Shown piece after piece: positions 6,954 to 12,473 of a DNA stretch of 12,473 nucleotides. Numbering within the stretch: the stretch's first letter is position 1; every line of letters starts with the position of its first letter. Origin of the DNA: JAGOUB01 sp964640945 (GTDB lineage Bacteria > Patescibacteriota > Gracilibacteria > Peribacterales > Peribacteraceae); NCBI GenBank assembly GCA_964640945.1, contig CAZXIV010000025.1, positions 1 to 12,473 of the forward strand. The letters are read 5' to 3'. The translations under genes were made by a program, and so were the position numbers. Under the pieces are notes generated by a model, which was not told where the DNA came from, made no database searches, and saw only the letters and a list, made by a program, of their open reading frames with translations.

Positions 6954-7065
6954 GCGATCGTAGCTCAGCTGGGCCGCCGAGCTTTTAAGCGAGGCGCACT
7001 AAAAAGCCCAGCGCGAAGCGCATCTGGTTGTGGTCCAGAGGGTCGTGGGTTCGAACCCCATCGAT
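6954..7065 (+). pseudogene. Disrupted second copy of tRNA-His
   Basis: The 5' part (6954-6972) is identical to the intact tRNA from the acceptor strand to the GG of the D-loop. The 3' part (7020-7065) is identical from the D-stem through the anticodon (GTG) and T-arm to the first four acceptor bases. Between them the TTAGA of the intact gene is replaced by 47 nt. The 3' acceptor then diverges to ATAAAG, so three of seven acceptor pairs and the CCA are lost. The base before the acceptor is C, not the G-1 needed for a tRNA-His. I therefore call it a pseudogene rather than an intron-bearing tRNA. Confidence 0.85.
6968..7021 (+). other. Structured insert inside the tRNA-His pseudogene D-loop
   Basis: The insert (6973-7019) folds together with the D-arm remains. 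GCTGGGC (6968-6974) pairs with GCCCAGC (7006-7012). Directly inside, CGCC (6975-6978) pairs with GGCG (6993-6996), then a tandem GA/GA internal loop, then GCT/AGC with a TTTA loop. A 9-nt bulge (CACTAAAAA) sits on the 3' side. GCGC-GAA-GCGC (7011-7021) forms a second small hairpin. I see no other copy in the window. Confidence 0.6.
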
Positions 7066-7147
7066 ATAAAGTTCGGCTACTTCGATCCGCCGGACGGAAG
7101 AGCACCTCACGATTGCCACTCTCCAGAATCGGGCCCATGCTCCTCTC

Positions 7148-7471
7148 TTATTTCTTATCTGATAAACCCGCATCAACCTCGTAGACCGACTCGCAGCGCA
7201 CACGATTTAAGATCGCCGCCTCTAGCACTCGACGATGCTCCTGCTCCAGCTCTGTATCAGGCCCCCTCGTGATTTCTCCAGGCGCCGCCATCACGCCAAC
7301 TGCGTACCATTTGTCCTCAACCTGAAAGACGACGCAACTCTCGGCGACAACTCCTTCGGCATGGAGTGACCGAACGACGTCATCATGCCAATCATTCATA
7401 AGCCGTTGCCCGTGCTGGCGGAGCGAATTCACCATCTCGGGACGCAACTGTCGAACAGCGATTTTAAGCAT
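7148..7471 (-). CDS. Small DUF6176-like protein
   Basis: 107 residues, cytosolic, with no signal peptide or membrane segment. The sequence pattern LRPEMVNSLRQHGQRLMND, then VVRSLHAEGVVAESCVVFQ and WYAVGVMAA, resembles DUF6176 proteins, small ferredoxin-like alpha/beta proteins with the core 'L-pG...R..E...TL..EGV..ESvF'. That recognition is from memory of the family pattern, and no function is known for it. The ATG at 7471 has no clear Shine-Dalgarno, and a terminator-like hairpin sits 15 bp upstream. It lies downstream of the minus-strand gene at 7533-7931. No terminator with a T-tract is seen after its TAA. Confidence 0.65.
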   Translation of the reverse strand: MLKIAVRQLRPEMVNSLRQHGQRLMNDWHDDVVRSLHAEGVVAESCVVFQVEDKWYAVGVMAAPGEITRGPDTELEQEHRRVLEAAILNRVRCESVYEVDAGLSDKK

Positions 7472-7476
7472 AGTGA

Positions 7477-7505
7477 TGAAAGAATGGGGTGCCGGTCGGC
7501 ACCCC
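7477..7505 (-). terminator. Hairpin terminator between two minus-strand genes
   Basis: GGGGTGCC (7505-7498 on the minus strand) and GGCACCCC (7493-7486) form a perfect 8-bp stem with a 4-nt loop, followed by ATTCTTTC. It would end transcripts of the upstream gene (7533-7931). It also lies just before the start of the DUF6176-like gene, so incomplete termination could set that gene's expression. Confidence 0.6.
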
Positions 7506-7532
7506 CAAGGTTGTTGCTAAAGCCGTCCTTGT

Positions 7533-7931
7533 TCACGTGGTGCAGGACCAGCAGATTTCGGCGTCGGCACTGGGCCAGAACTCGGCGGGCGGCTCCTCCT
7601 GGAAGACCTCCTTGTAGCGGGCCAGCGTCCCGTCGAAGTAGCGCGGCTTCAGGGCATCGCGTTCGGCGTCGTTCAACGTGGGCTGGTGGTGGATCATCCC
7701 GCCTTCCGGCCGAACCGAGCGAGAGAACGCTTCGTAATCGCGGGAGAACAGGAGGTGGGCGTGCCACAACTCGTCCACGGCGTTGGAGATCGGGAACTTC
7801 TCGCCGGGAAAGGCGGCCACCAGGGTGAGGAAGCGGCGGTACTCGCGCTCCATGCGCGACACGTGATTGGGGTCCATCTGCTTGCGGACGACGAGGAACA
7901 GACAGGGACGCTGCAAGTCGAGCTGCGCCAC
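7533..7931 (-). CDS. Protein resembling the glycine-rich-domain (PF07173-like) family
   Basis: 132 residues from a GTG at 7931. The order of motifs fits bacterial proteins usually labelled 'glycine-rich domain-containing': LDLQRP (4-9), MEREYRRFLTL (27-37), PISNAVDELWHAHLL (47-61), MIHHQPTL (79-86) and ARYKEVF (104-110). In better-known relatives these read YRRFL, VDEFWHxHIL and LHHFP. The function of the family is unknown; the conserved His residues (57, 59, 81, 82) look like metal or active-site residues. The C-terminus ends C-W-S-C-T-T. The start is uncertain: the family similarity already begins at LDL, so the ATG at residue 19 (7877) would cut the domain. The codon just before the GTG is an in-frame TAG, preceded by a 13-codon ORF with a good ribosome site. 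Confidence 0.65.
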   Translation of the reverse strand: MAQLDLQRPCLFLVVRKQMDPNHVSRMEREYRRFLTLVAAFPGEKFPISNAVDELWHAHLLFSRDYEAFSRSVRPEGGMIHHQPTLNDAERDALKPRYFDGTLARYKEVFQEEPPAEFWPSADAEICWSCTT

Positions 7932-7973
7932 CTACGTACGGACGTTGGGCATGCGGTCGAGAGTCGCCACCAT
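7932..7973 (-). other. 13-codon ORF in frame with the GRDP-like gene, ended by TAG
   Basis: ATG at 7973 encodes MVATLDRMPNVRT and then TAG (7934-7932), directly followed by the GTG start at 7931 in the same frame. GGAG (7984-7981) lies 7 nt before the ATG, a far better ribosome site than anything near the GTG. This may be a leader peptide that couples translation to the GTG, or the true N-terminus of the downstream gene cut by a nonsense mutation. Confidence 0.4.
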
Positions 7974-8198
7974 GAGGAGGCTCCAGGGGGTTCGAAGGAA
8001 CAGGAACAACACTGCGGTTACAGTGCCTATGTTCAATATACTTGTCAAAGACACTTAAACCAGTGTCCTATGCACGTACTGATTACTGCCTAAGCAGCGG
8101 ATTTTGGTGTCCACAGCAAAGCGAAAGTAACCTGAACCATCGCTGCCCCCATTCACACTCCTCATTGACGCCCGTCCTCCGCCACGTAGGATGGAACC
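7974..8198. other. Intergenic stretch with weak divergent promoter signals
   Basis: No gene is supported here. The minus strand has TATATT (8040-8035) as a possible -10 for the GRDP-like gene, without a good -35. The plus strand has TATACT at 8037-8042, also without a -35. GACACT (8050-8055) and AGTGTC (8062-8067) form a 6-bp inverted repeat. Open frames across the stretch show Ser/His/Arg-rich sequence with no family character. Confidence 0.4.
8165..8192 (+). promoter_or_regulatory. Possible promoter for the 165-residue protein
   Basis: TTGACG (8165-8170; 5/6 match) is spaced 16 bp from TAGGAT (8187-8192; 4/6 match). A start near 8199 would give a leader of about 235 nt that includes three strong inverted repeats. 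Confidence 0.3.
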
Positions 8199-8434
8199 AT
8201 CTCAGCCACCGGTTTGTCCTCGGCACCGTTCGGCGCGCTCCGCCCAGAAGTCATCTCGGAGCGCACCGGCGATTTTCGCGTGCCCAGGAATCTGCCGGTG
8301 TCCGCCTGAGCACGATCATTCGCACCATGGCCTGTCTATTGGAGACGGGCTGTTTGTTCATGTCTACGTGCACAAGCCGCCCGTCTCCTCCACCCCGAAG
8401 GAGCGGCAAGAACCACATTCAGAAGGATCCTCTT
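8199..8434 (+). promoter_or_regulatory. Candidate structured 5' leader
   Basis: Three inverted repeats lie in succession. GCGCTCCG (8235-8242) pairs with CGGAGCGC (8257-8264). ACCGGC (8265-8270) pairs with GCCGGT (8294-8299). GGAGACGGGC (8341-8350) pairs over 10 bp with GCCCGTCTCC (8379-8388). The region has no convincing coding frame. It ends in a good ribosome site, AAGGA at 8423-8427, 7 nt before the ATG. I recognise no known riboswitch consensus. Confidence 0.45.
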
Positions 8435-8932
8435 ATGCCGATCTCGGCCCCCGACTACGATCTCGTCGGCCTCTCTCCGGGGCCGACAGCAGGGTCCACC
8501 CTGCTTACCATCCCCTACTCCGGACTGACACCCGCCGCCCTCCGCCAGAGCGAGGCGGGCAAACAATTCCTCGACAATAGCCGCTGGTACGACGAGTACG
8601 AACTCGTCGAACCGGCCGGCACCTACGACGTCTACCTATTTGTACCAGAAGCGGCTGGCCGCACCTGGCCGGAACAGCTCGCGCTCGTCGACACTCTCTA
8701 CCCGGCATTCCAGCCAACGCCTCTCTGTCTTGGCTTGGCCGCCGCCCTCCTCGCTCGCCAGCAAGGCCTTATGCTTCCCGACGGCATCATCCGCTTAAAG
8801 GAGCAGAAAGACCGGGATGGCCGACTGCAGCTGACTATCCGTCACGGCCGAATCTATGTCGAATCCCGCTTCTTCGACCATCTCACCGAACCGCAGATAC
8901 ACCTCAGCATCTGCCGCCCCGCACTCTTGTAG
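8435..8932 (+). CDS. Uncharacterised 165-residue cytosolic protein
   Basis: The ATG at 8435 has the Shine-Dalgarno AAGGA 7 nt upstream. The frame is open further 5' to 8042, but that part has no protein-like character and I exclude it. The N-terminus (LLTIPYSGLTPAALRQSE, residues 23-40) is followed by FLDNSRWYDEYELVEPAGTYDVYLFVPE (45-72, broken here as FLDNSRWYDEYELVEP and AGTYDVYLFVPE), GRTWPEQLALVD (75-86), a hydrophobic helix PLCLGLAAALLARQQG (96-111) and beta-rich ends (RLQLTIRHGRIYVES, IHLSIC). The helix is too short and too embedded to be a clear membrane anchor. The pattern recalls small hypothetical proteins often seen in CPR genomes with a WYD...P.G.Y.V.L..P core; none has a known function. 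It stands alone, with a structured leader before it and a terminator after it. Confidence 0.75.
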   Translation: MPISAPDYDLVGLSPGPTAGSTLLTIPYSGLTPAALRQSEAGKQFLDNSRWYDEYELVEPAGTYDVYLFVPEAAGRTWPEQLALVDTLYPAFQPTPLCLGLAAALLARQQGLMLPDGIIRLKEQKDRDGRLQLTIRHGRIYVESRFFDHLTEPQIHLSICRPALL

Positions 8933-8939
8933 TGTCCAT

Positions 8940-8970
8940 CGCCCCTGGTACATACCAGGGGCGGTTTCTC
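8940..8970 (+). terminator. Terminator after the 165-residue protein gene
   Basis: CGCCCCTGGTA (8940-8950) and TACCAGGGGCG (8953-8963) form a perfect 11-bp inverted repeat around two bases; the real loop would open the last pairs. It begins 7 bp after the TAG. The T-tract (GTTTCTC) is weak. Confidence 0.7.
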
Positions 8971-9007
8971 CATGGCCCCGCCCCACCGCGTAGACGCTCC
9001 TTTTCGT

Positions 9008-9021
9008 AAAAGTCGACTTTT
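9008..9021. promoter_or_regulatory. 14-bp perfect palindrome upstream of the ABC exporter
   Basis: AAAAGTCGACTTTT reads the same on both strands. It lies about 60 bp upstream of the exporter's -10 box, in a place suited to a dimeric regulator. It has no terminator-like loop. Confidence 0.4.
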
Positions 9022-9065
9022 TCCTTCGCACACTGCCCCAAACGACGTAGGCTCAGTGTCGCTAT

Positions 9066-9101
9066 TTGCTATTGACTTAAAAATGTTTTATAATAACATT
9101 T
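9066..9101 (+). promoter_or_regulatory. Promoter of the ABC exporter with an overlapping operator-like repeat
   Basis: TTGCTA (9066-9071; 4/6 match) and TATAAT (9089-9094; perfect) are spaced by 17 bp. The -10 fills the spacer of a perfect 7-bp inverted repeat, AAATGTT (9081-9087) and AACATTT (9095-9101), so a bound dimer would block it. The stretch is strikingly AT-rich against its surroundings. The leader would be about 78 nt, ending in AAAGGG (9168-9173), 5 nt before the ATG. Confidence 0.55.
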
Positions 9102-9178
9102 AGCAACCCAGACGCCAAACCAGTGCGTTTAGGTATTTCTGTCCTCTTTTACACCATCGCTCTCATGAAAGGGCCGCC

Positions 9179-10915
9179 ATGAAGGAAGTGTTCCGGGCTT
9201 ACGCGCCTAGCGTTGCCAAGTACCGCGGAGTATTCGTAGTCACGACTGTCTTCATGGTCATGGGGGTGGCGGCCAAGAGCCTCTACCCGTTCTGTCTGAA
9301 GATGATCCTCGACGCTTTTGTCGCCAACGATACGGGCGAAGTTCTGGAGCGCGCGCTGCTGTACATCGCGGGCACGTTCCTCCTCACCCACGCCATCTGG
9401 ATGATCTACGACCTGATGATCATCCGCTTCGAGGCTGGCGTCATGCGCGATCTCGACCAGCGCAGTTTCGCAGCGGTCATTGGCCAGTCGATGCGCTTTT
9501 TCGAGAACTCCTTCGCGGGGTCACTCGTCAAAAGCGCGAATCGCTTCCGCCACGCATTCGAAATGATCGCGGACGCGTACTTCTTCCAGATCGGGCGGAG
9601 TATCAGCATGATCGTCATCACGTTGGTGATCTTCACCATCGAGAAGCCGATGCTCGCGCTGGTCTTTGGCGCCTGGTGCGTCCTATTCATCCTCTTCAAT
9701 CTCCGGACCGCCAAGATCCGCTACCGCCTCTCGAAAGAAGAAGCGGACGCGGACTCGGCCTGCGGCGGGGCGTTCGCCGACGCGTTCGGCAACGCCGCCA
9801 CCGTCAAGGCCTTCGGTCGGGAGAAGGAGGAGATGGAACGCTTCGACGGATACATAGACACGTGCTTTAAGAAGCGGACGCGCGCCTGGCTCGCCAGCAT
9901 CCGGATCATGCGCAGCCAAGGCGTCCTGATGTCGATCCTGGAGTTCGCCATCATCTGGTGGCTCATCACGGGCTGGCGGGCGGGGACGGTGACCGTAGGC
10001 GACTTCATGTTATTTCAAACCTACGTGATCCTGCTCATTCAACAGCTCTGGGACTTCGGGTCCCAGCTCCACCGCGTGTACCAGAACATCGCGGACGCCA
10101 AGGAGATGGCGGACATCATTGCGCTCAAGCCCGAAGTGAGCGACGCACCTCAGGCCCAGCGCCTCCAGGTGACAGAGCCCAAGATCGAGATCGACGCCGC
10201 GACGTTCCAATACGTCGAGGGCACCGCGCCAACCATTGACCGCCTCAGCTTGACCATCCGGCCGGGCGAGAAGGTCGCCCTCGTCGGGGAATCCGGCGGC
10301 GGCAAGACGACGATCGTGAAGCTGCTCCTGCGGCTCTACGACCTGGGCCACGGCTCCATCCGCATCGACAACCAGGATGTGACCGGCGTCACCCAGGCGA
10401 GTCTGCGCCAACAGATCGCCATTGTCTCGCAGCAGCCGGAACTCTTCCACCGCACCATCGGTGACAACATCCTCATCGGGCGGCCCGACGCGACCCGGGA
10501 GGAAGTTATCATCGCCGCGAAGCGATCGCACGCCTGGGAATTCATCTCGCAGCTGCCGAAGGGGCTTGATACCAAGGTCGGCGAACGCGGTGTGAAGCTC
10601 TCCGGAGGCGAACGGCAGCGGGTGGCGTTGGCGCGGGCATTCCTCACGGGTGCGCCCATCGTGATTCTGGACGAAGCCACCTCGGCGCTGGACAGCCAGA
10701 CCGAGAGTTACATCCAGGAAGCGATCGCCAACCTCATGGTGGGACGCACCGTCTTGGCCATCGCCCACCGCCTCTCCACCATCGCTGGGGCCGACCGCAT
10801 CGTCGTGGTGGAAAAAGGAAAGATCGTCGAAGCAGGCGATCACCTCTCCCTCCTAAAACAACAAGGCGTGTATGCCAACCTCTGGTCCCACCAGAGCGGC
10901 GGCTACATCGCTTAA
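9179..10915 (+). CDS. Half-size ABC exporter (MsbA/multidrug type)
   Basis: 578 residues. The membrane domain (about 15-300) has six hydrophobic segments, near 17-37, 58-79, 138-153, 157-174, 248-266 and 275-293. The nucleotide-binding domain is complete: A-loop Y345, Walker A GESGGGKTT (370-378), Q-loop Q418 (IVSQQPELF), signature LSGGE (474-478), Walker B IVILD (494-498) with catalytic E499, D-loop SALD (502-505) and switch H530 (AIAHRLS). A single TMD-NBD chain of this size works as a dimer and exports lipids, drugs or peptides using ATP; the substrate cannot be read from sequence. There is no peptidase domain. It appears monocistronic, with its own promoter and operator-like repeats before it and a strong terminator after it. 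Confidence 0.95.
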   Translation: MKEVFRAYAPSVAKYRGVFVVTTVFMVMGVAAKSLYPFCLKMILDAFVANDTGEVLERALLYIAGTFLLTHAIWMIYDLMIIRFEAGVMRDLDQRSFAAVIGQSMRFFENSFAGSLVKSANRFRHAFEMIADAYFFQIGRSISMIVITLVIFTIEKPMLALVFGAWCVLFILFNLRTAKIRYRLSKEEADADSACGGAFADAFGNAATVKAFGREKEEMERFDGYIDTCFKKRTRAWLASIRIMRSQGVLMSILEFAIIWWLITGWRAGTVTVGDFMLFQTYVILLIQQLWDFGSQLHRVYQNIADAKEMADIIALKPEVSDAPQAQRLQVTEPKIEIDAATFQYVEGTAPTIDRLSLTIRPGEKVALVGESGGGKTTIVKLLLRLYDLGHGSIRIDNQDVTGVTQASLRQQIAIVSQQPELFHRTIGDNILIGRPDATREEVIIAAKRSHAWEFISQLPKGLDTKVGERGVKLSGGERQRVALARAFLTGAPIVILDEATSALDSQTESYIQEAIANLMVGRTVLAIAHRLSTIAGADRIVVVEKGKIVEAGDHLSLLKQQGVYANLWSHQSGGYIA

Positions 10916-10930
10916 ACCGAACCATTCCGT

Positions 10931-10961
10931 CGCCAGCCTCACCCGAGGCTGGCGATTTTTT
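10931..10961 (+). terminator. Rho-independent terminator of the ABC exporter gene
   Basis: CGCCAGCCTC (10931-10940) pairs perfectly with GAGGCTGGCG (10945-10954) around a 4-nt loop, followed by A and six Ts. Confidence 0.92.
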
Positions 10962-10969
10962 CGGACCTC

Positions 10970-11000
10970 AAAAAACGACCCAGCCTTTCGGCCAGGTCGT
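10970..11000 (-). terminator. Rho-independent terminator of the surface-protein gene
   Basis: On the minus strand ACGACCTGGCC (11000-10990) pairs with GGCTGGGTCGT (10985-10975) over 11 bp, including two G-T wobbles, around a GAAA tetraloop, and a T-run follows. It lies back to back with the exporter's terminator, insulating the convergent genes. Confidence 0.88.
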
Positions 11001-11029
11001 CCATGCAGAAAAAATGGTGTTGGTGTGCG

Positions 11030-12473
11030 TTATTGATTGCTGAGCACCTGGCCGCGGATCTCACCATTGGGGTAGGTAATCGTGTGGACGTTCACATACA
11101 CGTTGCCCGCCAGGATGGCGTTGCGCTGGTCGTTCGTCAGATTGGTCCAGACACCAGAGGCGCTATTGTTGTTGAACGTAATGGGAAAGAGGGCGCTGCC
11201 GGATACACCCGGAGCACCGAGGTGGAAGTGGGCGTCCGTAATGGAGGAGCTAAGGTTCTGAACGGTGATGTCATAGCGCAAGCCGTCGGATTGCAGCGTG
11301 TACGACGCGGTGCCCGTGCCGAGCGACGCGGTGAGCGGCACTTCCTGCGTACCATTCAGATCGCCCCGCAGAGAAGTGTTCTCGAGGTCGTAGACGAAGC
11401 TCGCGTCATCCGCGAAACTTAAGCCATCCTTGGTGAGCAGATTATTCACGGCCAGACGGTAGGGAGCCTGGGAGCGGAGCGACGTATTCAGGTAGAGATC
11501 CGCCGAACGATCGGTGATGTTCGAGACGCTACCGACAACCACATTGGCGCCCGAGCTCGTCAGTGTGTAGCGGGCAGCCTCGGCCAAGCGGACACGGTCG
11601 ACGTCGAGCGTAAAGGTGACACGGATGCGACTGCCCGAGAGCGGGACGACCGACGATATTTGCGCCGCCTCGGTGGACGGAGCGCTAAAGATGAAGGTGT
11701 CATCGAAGGTGCTGCCGGCACTCGTGCGCAAGTCATTCACCGACAACTGATAGGAGGCTGTTCCCAAGAGTGAACCGCTGAGGTTCAATTGCACGTGGCG
11801 GGCATCCAGCCAAACCGCGGTCGAGACGGACAGCGACATGCCACTCATAGTGCGACTCAGCTGGTAGCGAGCCGTCTCTTCGGCGCGCTCTTCTTGCAGA
11901 TCTTCATTAAAGACCACTTCCAGCTGTGAGTGGGAACGAACGAGCACATCGATCATCTGGGCGCTGGCCACCGTGGTTGGCGACGTGAAGGTACGACTGT
12001 CGCTAAAGAAAGCGCCAGTGGTCGTGGAAAGTTGGTCCACGTACAGGACATAGAGCGTATTGCTGCGCAGGGCAGAAGAGAGTCCCAGTTCGACGGTACG
12101 GTCACTCAGGAGCACGGCGCTTTGGACTTCAATCTCGCTGTTGTCGCTAACGCGCTGGAGCGTGTAGCGCACGATGCTCTCCGCCCGCGCTTCACTAAGA
12201 TCGACCGCAAAGGCGAGGCGCAGATGGGTGTCATTCGCCACCGAGACGCCTGTCAGCGATGCCTGAGAAGGGCCACAGTCCTCGCCGTAGCGCAGGTTCT
12301 GTTGGGCGCGATGGAACATAGTGATCATCTCGGCACGGTTCATGTAGGCCCCGGGGCGAACACGACCCGAGGTGCCGGCGTCACCCTGCAAAATACAGCG
12401 GTCGGCAGCCGCCTGAATGGTCTGGTCGTACCAATCGCCAACGGAGACGTCACTGAAGCGCGGGGCAAGAGCG
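11030..12473 (-). CDS. Surface protein: SLH, three Ig-like repeats, CHRD; N-terminus beyond the right edge
   Basis: About 480 residues are visible and the frame is open to the right edge, so the start, signal peptide and any further SLH modules lie outside. The first visible part (12472 to about 12293) is an SLH module: FSDVSVGDWYDQTIQAAAD, CILQGD and NRAEMITMFHRAQQ fit its F-DV...W...I..A....G...G....RAE pattern. SLH modules bind secondary wall polymers. Next come three related Ig-like domains of about 100 residues (SbsA-Ig-like). The C-terminus (about 11374-11042) is a CHRD domain: GTQEVP, AHFHLGAPG, VYVNVHT and GEIRGQ. CHRD domains, first named in chordin, are common in secreted bacterial proteins of unclear function. 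I infer an S-layer or wall-anchored exoprotein. Its own terminator follows the TAA. Confidence 0.88.
   Translation of the reverse strand, partial: ALAPRFSDVSVGDWYDQTIQAAADRCILQGDAGTSGRVRPGAYMNRAEMITMFHRAQQNLRYGEDCGPSQASLTGVSVANDTHLRLAFAVDLSEARAESIVRYTLQRVSDNSEIEVQSAVLLSDRTVELGLSSALRSNTLYVLYVDQLSTTTGAFFSDSRTFTSPTTVASAQMIDVLVRSHSQLEVVFNEDLQEERAEETARYQLSRTMSGMSLSVSTAVWLDARHVQLNLSGSLLGTASYQLSVNDLRTSAGSTFDDTFIFSAPSTEAAQISSVVPLSGSRIRVTFTLDVDRVRLAEAARYTLTSSGANVVVGSVSNITDRSADLYLNTSLRSQAPYRLAVNNLLTKDGLSFADDASFVYDLENTSLRGDLNGTQEVPLTASLGTGTASYTLQSDGLRYDITVQNLSSSITDAHFHLGAPGVSGSALFPITFNNNSASGVWTNLTNDQRNAILAGNVYVNVHTITYPNGEIRGQVLSNQ
11387..12262 (-). repeat. Three diverged Ig-like protein repeats
   Basis: Repeat 1 spans about 12262-11981, repeat 2 about 11962-11681 and repeat 3 about 11665-11387, a period of about 100 residues. 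Shared marks are a beta strand with F..DL (LRLAFAVDLSEARAE, LEVVFNEDLQEERAE, IRVTFTLDVDRVRLAE), then RYTL/RYQL, then L..SL......Y.L.V..L.T..G..F.D. They resemble the bacterial Ig-like modules of S-layer proteins. They are diverged, so the duplication is not recent. Confidence 0.8.

Noticed and set aside
6981..6992. tRNA-Lys anticodon loop (CTTTTAA) within the tRNA-His insert
   Set aside because: The flanking bases do not form an anticodon stem of that register, and no other tRNA-Lys parts are present.
6954..7065. Intron-bearing functional tRNA-His
   Set aside because: The acceptor stem loses three pairs, CCA is absent and the G-1 base is missing. Known bacterial tRNA introns are large self-splicing ones near the anticodon, not 47 nt in the D-loop.
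8042..8434. N-terminal extension of the 165-residue protein by 131 codons
   Set aside because: The extension is Ser/Arg/His-rich without family character, crosses strong inverted repeats, and has no ribosome site. The ATG at 8435 has a good one.
9072..9094. TTGACT as the -35 of the exporter promoter
   Set aside because: The spacer to TATAAT is only 11 bp. TTGCTA at 9066-9071 gives the correct 17 bp.
9165..9182. Five-codon ORF (MKGPP) overlapping the exporter start by ATGA
   Set aside because: It has no ribosome site and is short enough to occur by chance. The exporter start has its own AAAGGG.

Overview
The window is GC-rich and gene-dense. It reads as bacterial chromosome from a Candidate Phyla Radiation (Patescibacteria) lineage, possibly close to Peribacteria or Peregrinibacteria. 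This placement is an inference. It rests on pilin-like Mycoplasma/CPR-type hairpins, a PKD-domain membrane protein, a 3D-domain exoprotein, an SLH/CHRD surface protein, and promoters that look leaderless. No rRNA or ribosomal protein is present to fix the taxon. The standard stops TAA, TAG and TGA all appear to be used as stops.

Layout. Positions 1-1649 (minus strand) hold an M24 metallopeptidase followed by a secreted 3D-domain (double-psi beta-barrel) protein that runs off the left edge. Positions 1692-6754 (plus strand) hold a two-gene unit joined by a TAATG overlap. The first gene encodes an 810-residue protein made of ten tandem two-helix hairpins of the TrbC/VirB2 or Mycoplasma/CPR T4SS pilin type, about 20 membrane segments behind one signal peptide. 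The second encodes an 876-residue protein with a signal peptide, an Asp-rich loop, a PKD domain, one membrane helix and a tail of about 450 residues rich in Pro, Ala, Val and Thr. This pair is the most unusual content of the window.

Positions 6755-7147 carry an intact tRNA-His(GTG) with G-1, C73 and encoded CCA. It is flanked by a 5' fragment and by a second, disrupted copy whose D-loop is replaced by a structured 47-nt insert. Positions 7148-7973 (minus) carry two small accessory genes, a DUF6176-like protein and a protein resembling the glycine-rich-domain (PF07173-like) family. The latter has an in-frame TAG upstream and a possible 13-codon leader ORF. Positions 7974-8434 are non-coding and contain three strong inverted repeats, which look like a structured leader for an uncharacterised 165-residue protein (8435-8932). 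Positions 9008-10915 carry a half-size ABC exporter with palindromes at its promoter. Two convergent terminators separate it from a minus-strand surface protein (SLH, three Ig-like repeats, CHRD) that runs off the right edge.

Together these genes are weighted to the cell envelope: wall remodelling (3D), surface anchoring (SLH), export (ABC) and a possible covalently linked pilin polyprotein with a PKD partner. No VirB4, VirD4 or other secretion machinery is visible, so a conjugation or secretion role for the pilin-like protein remains open.
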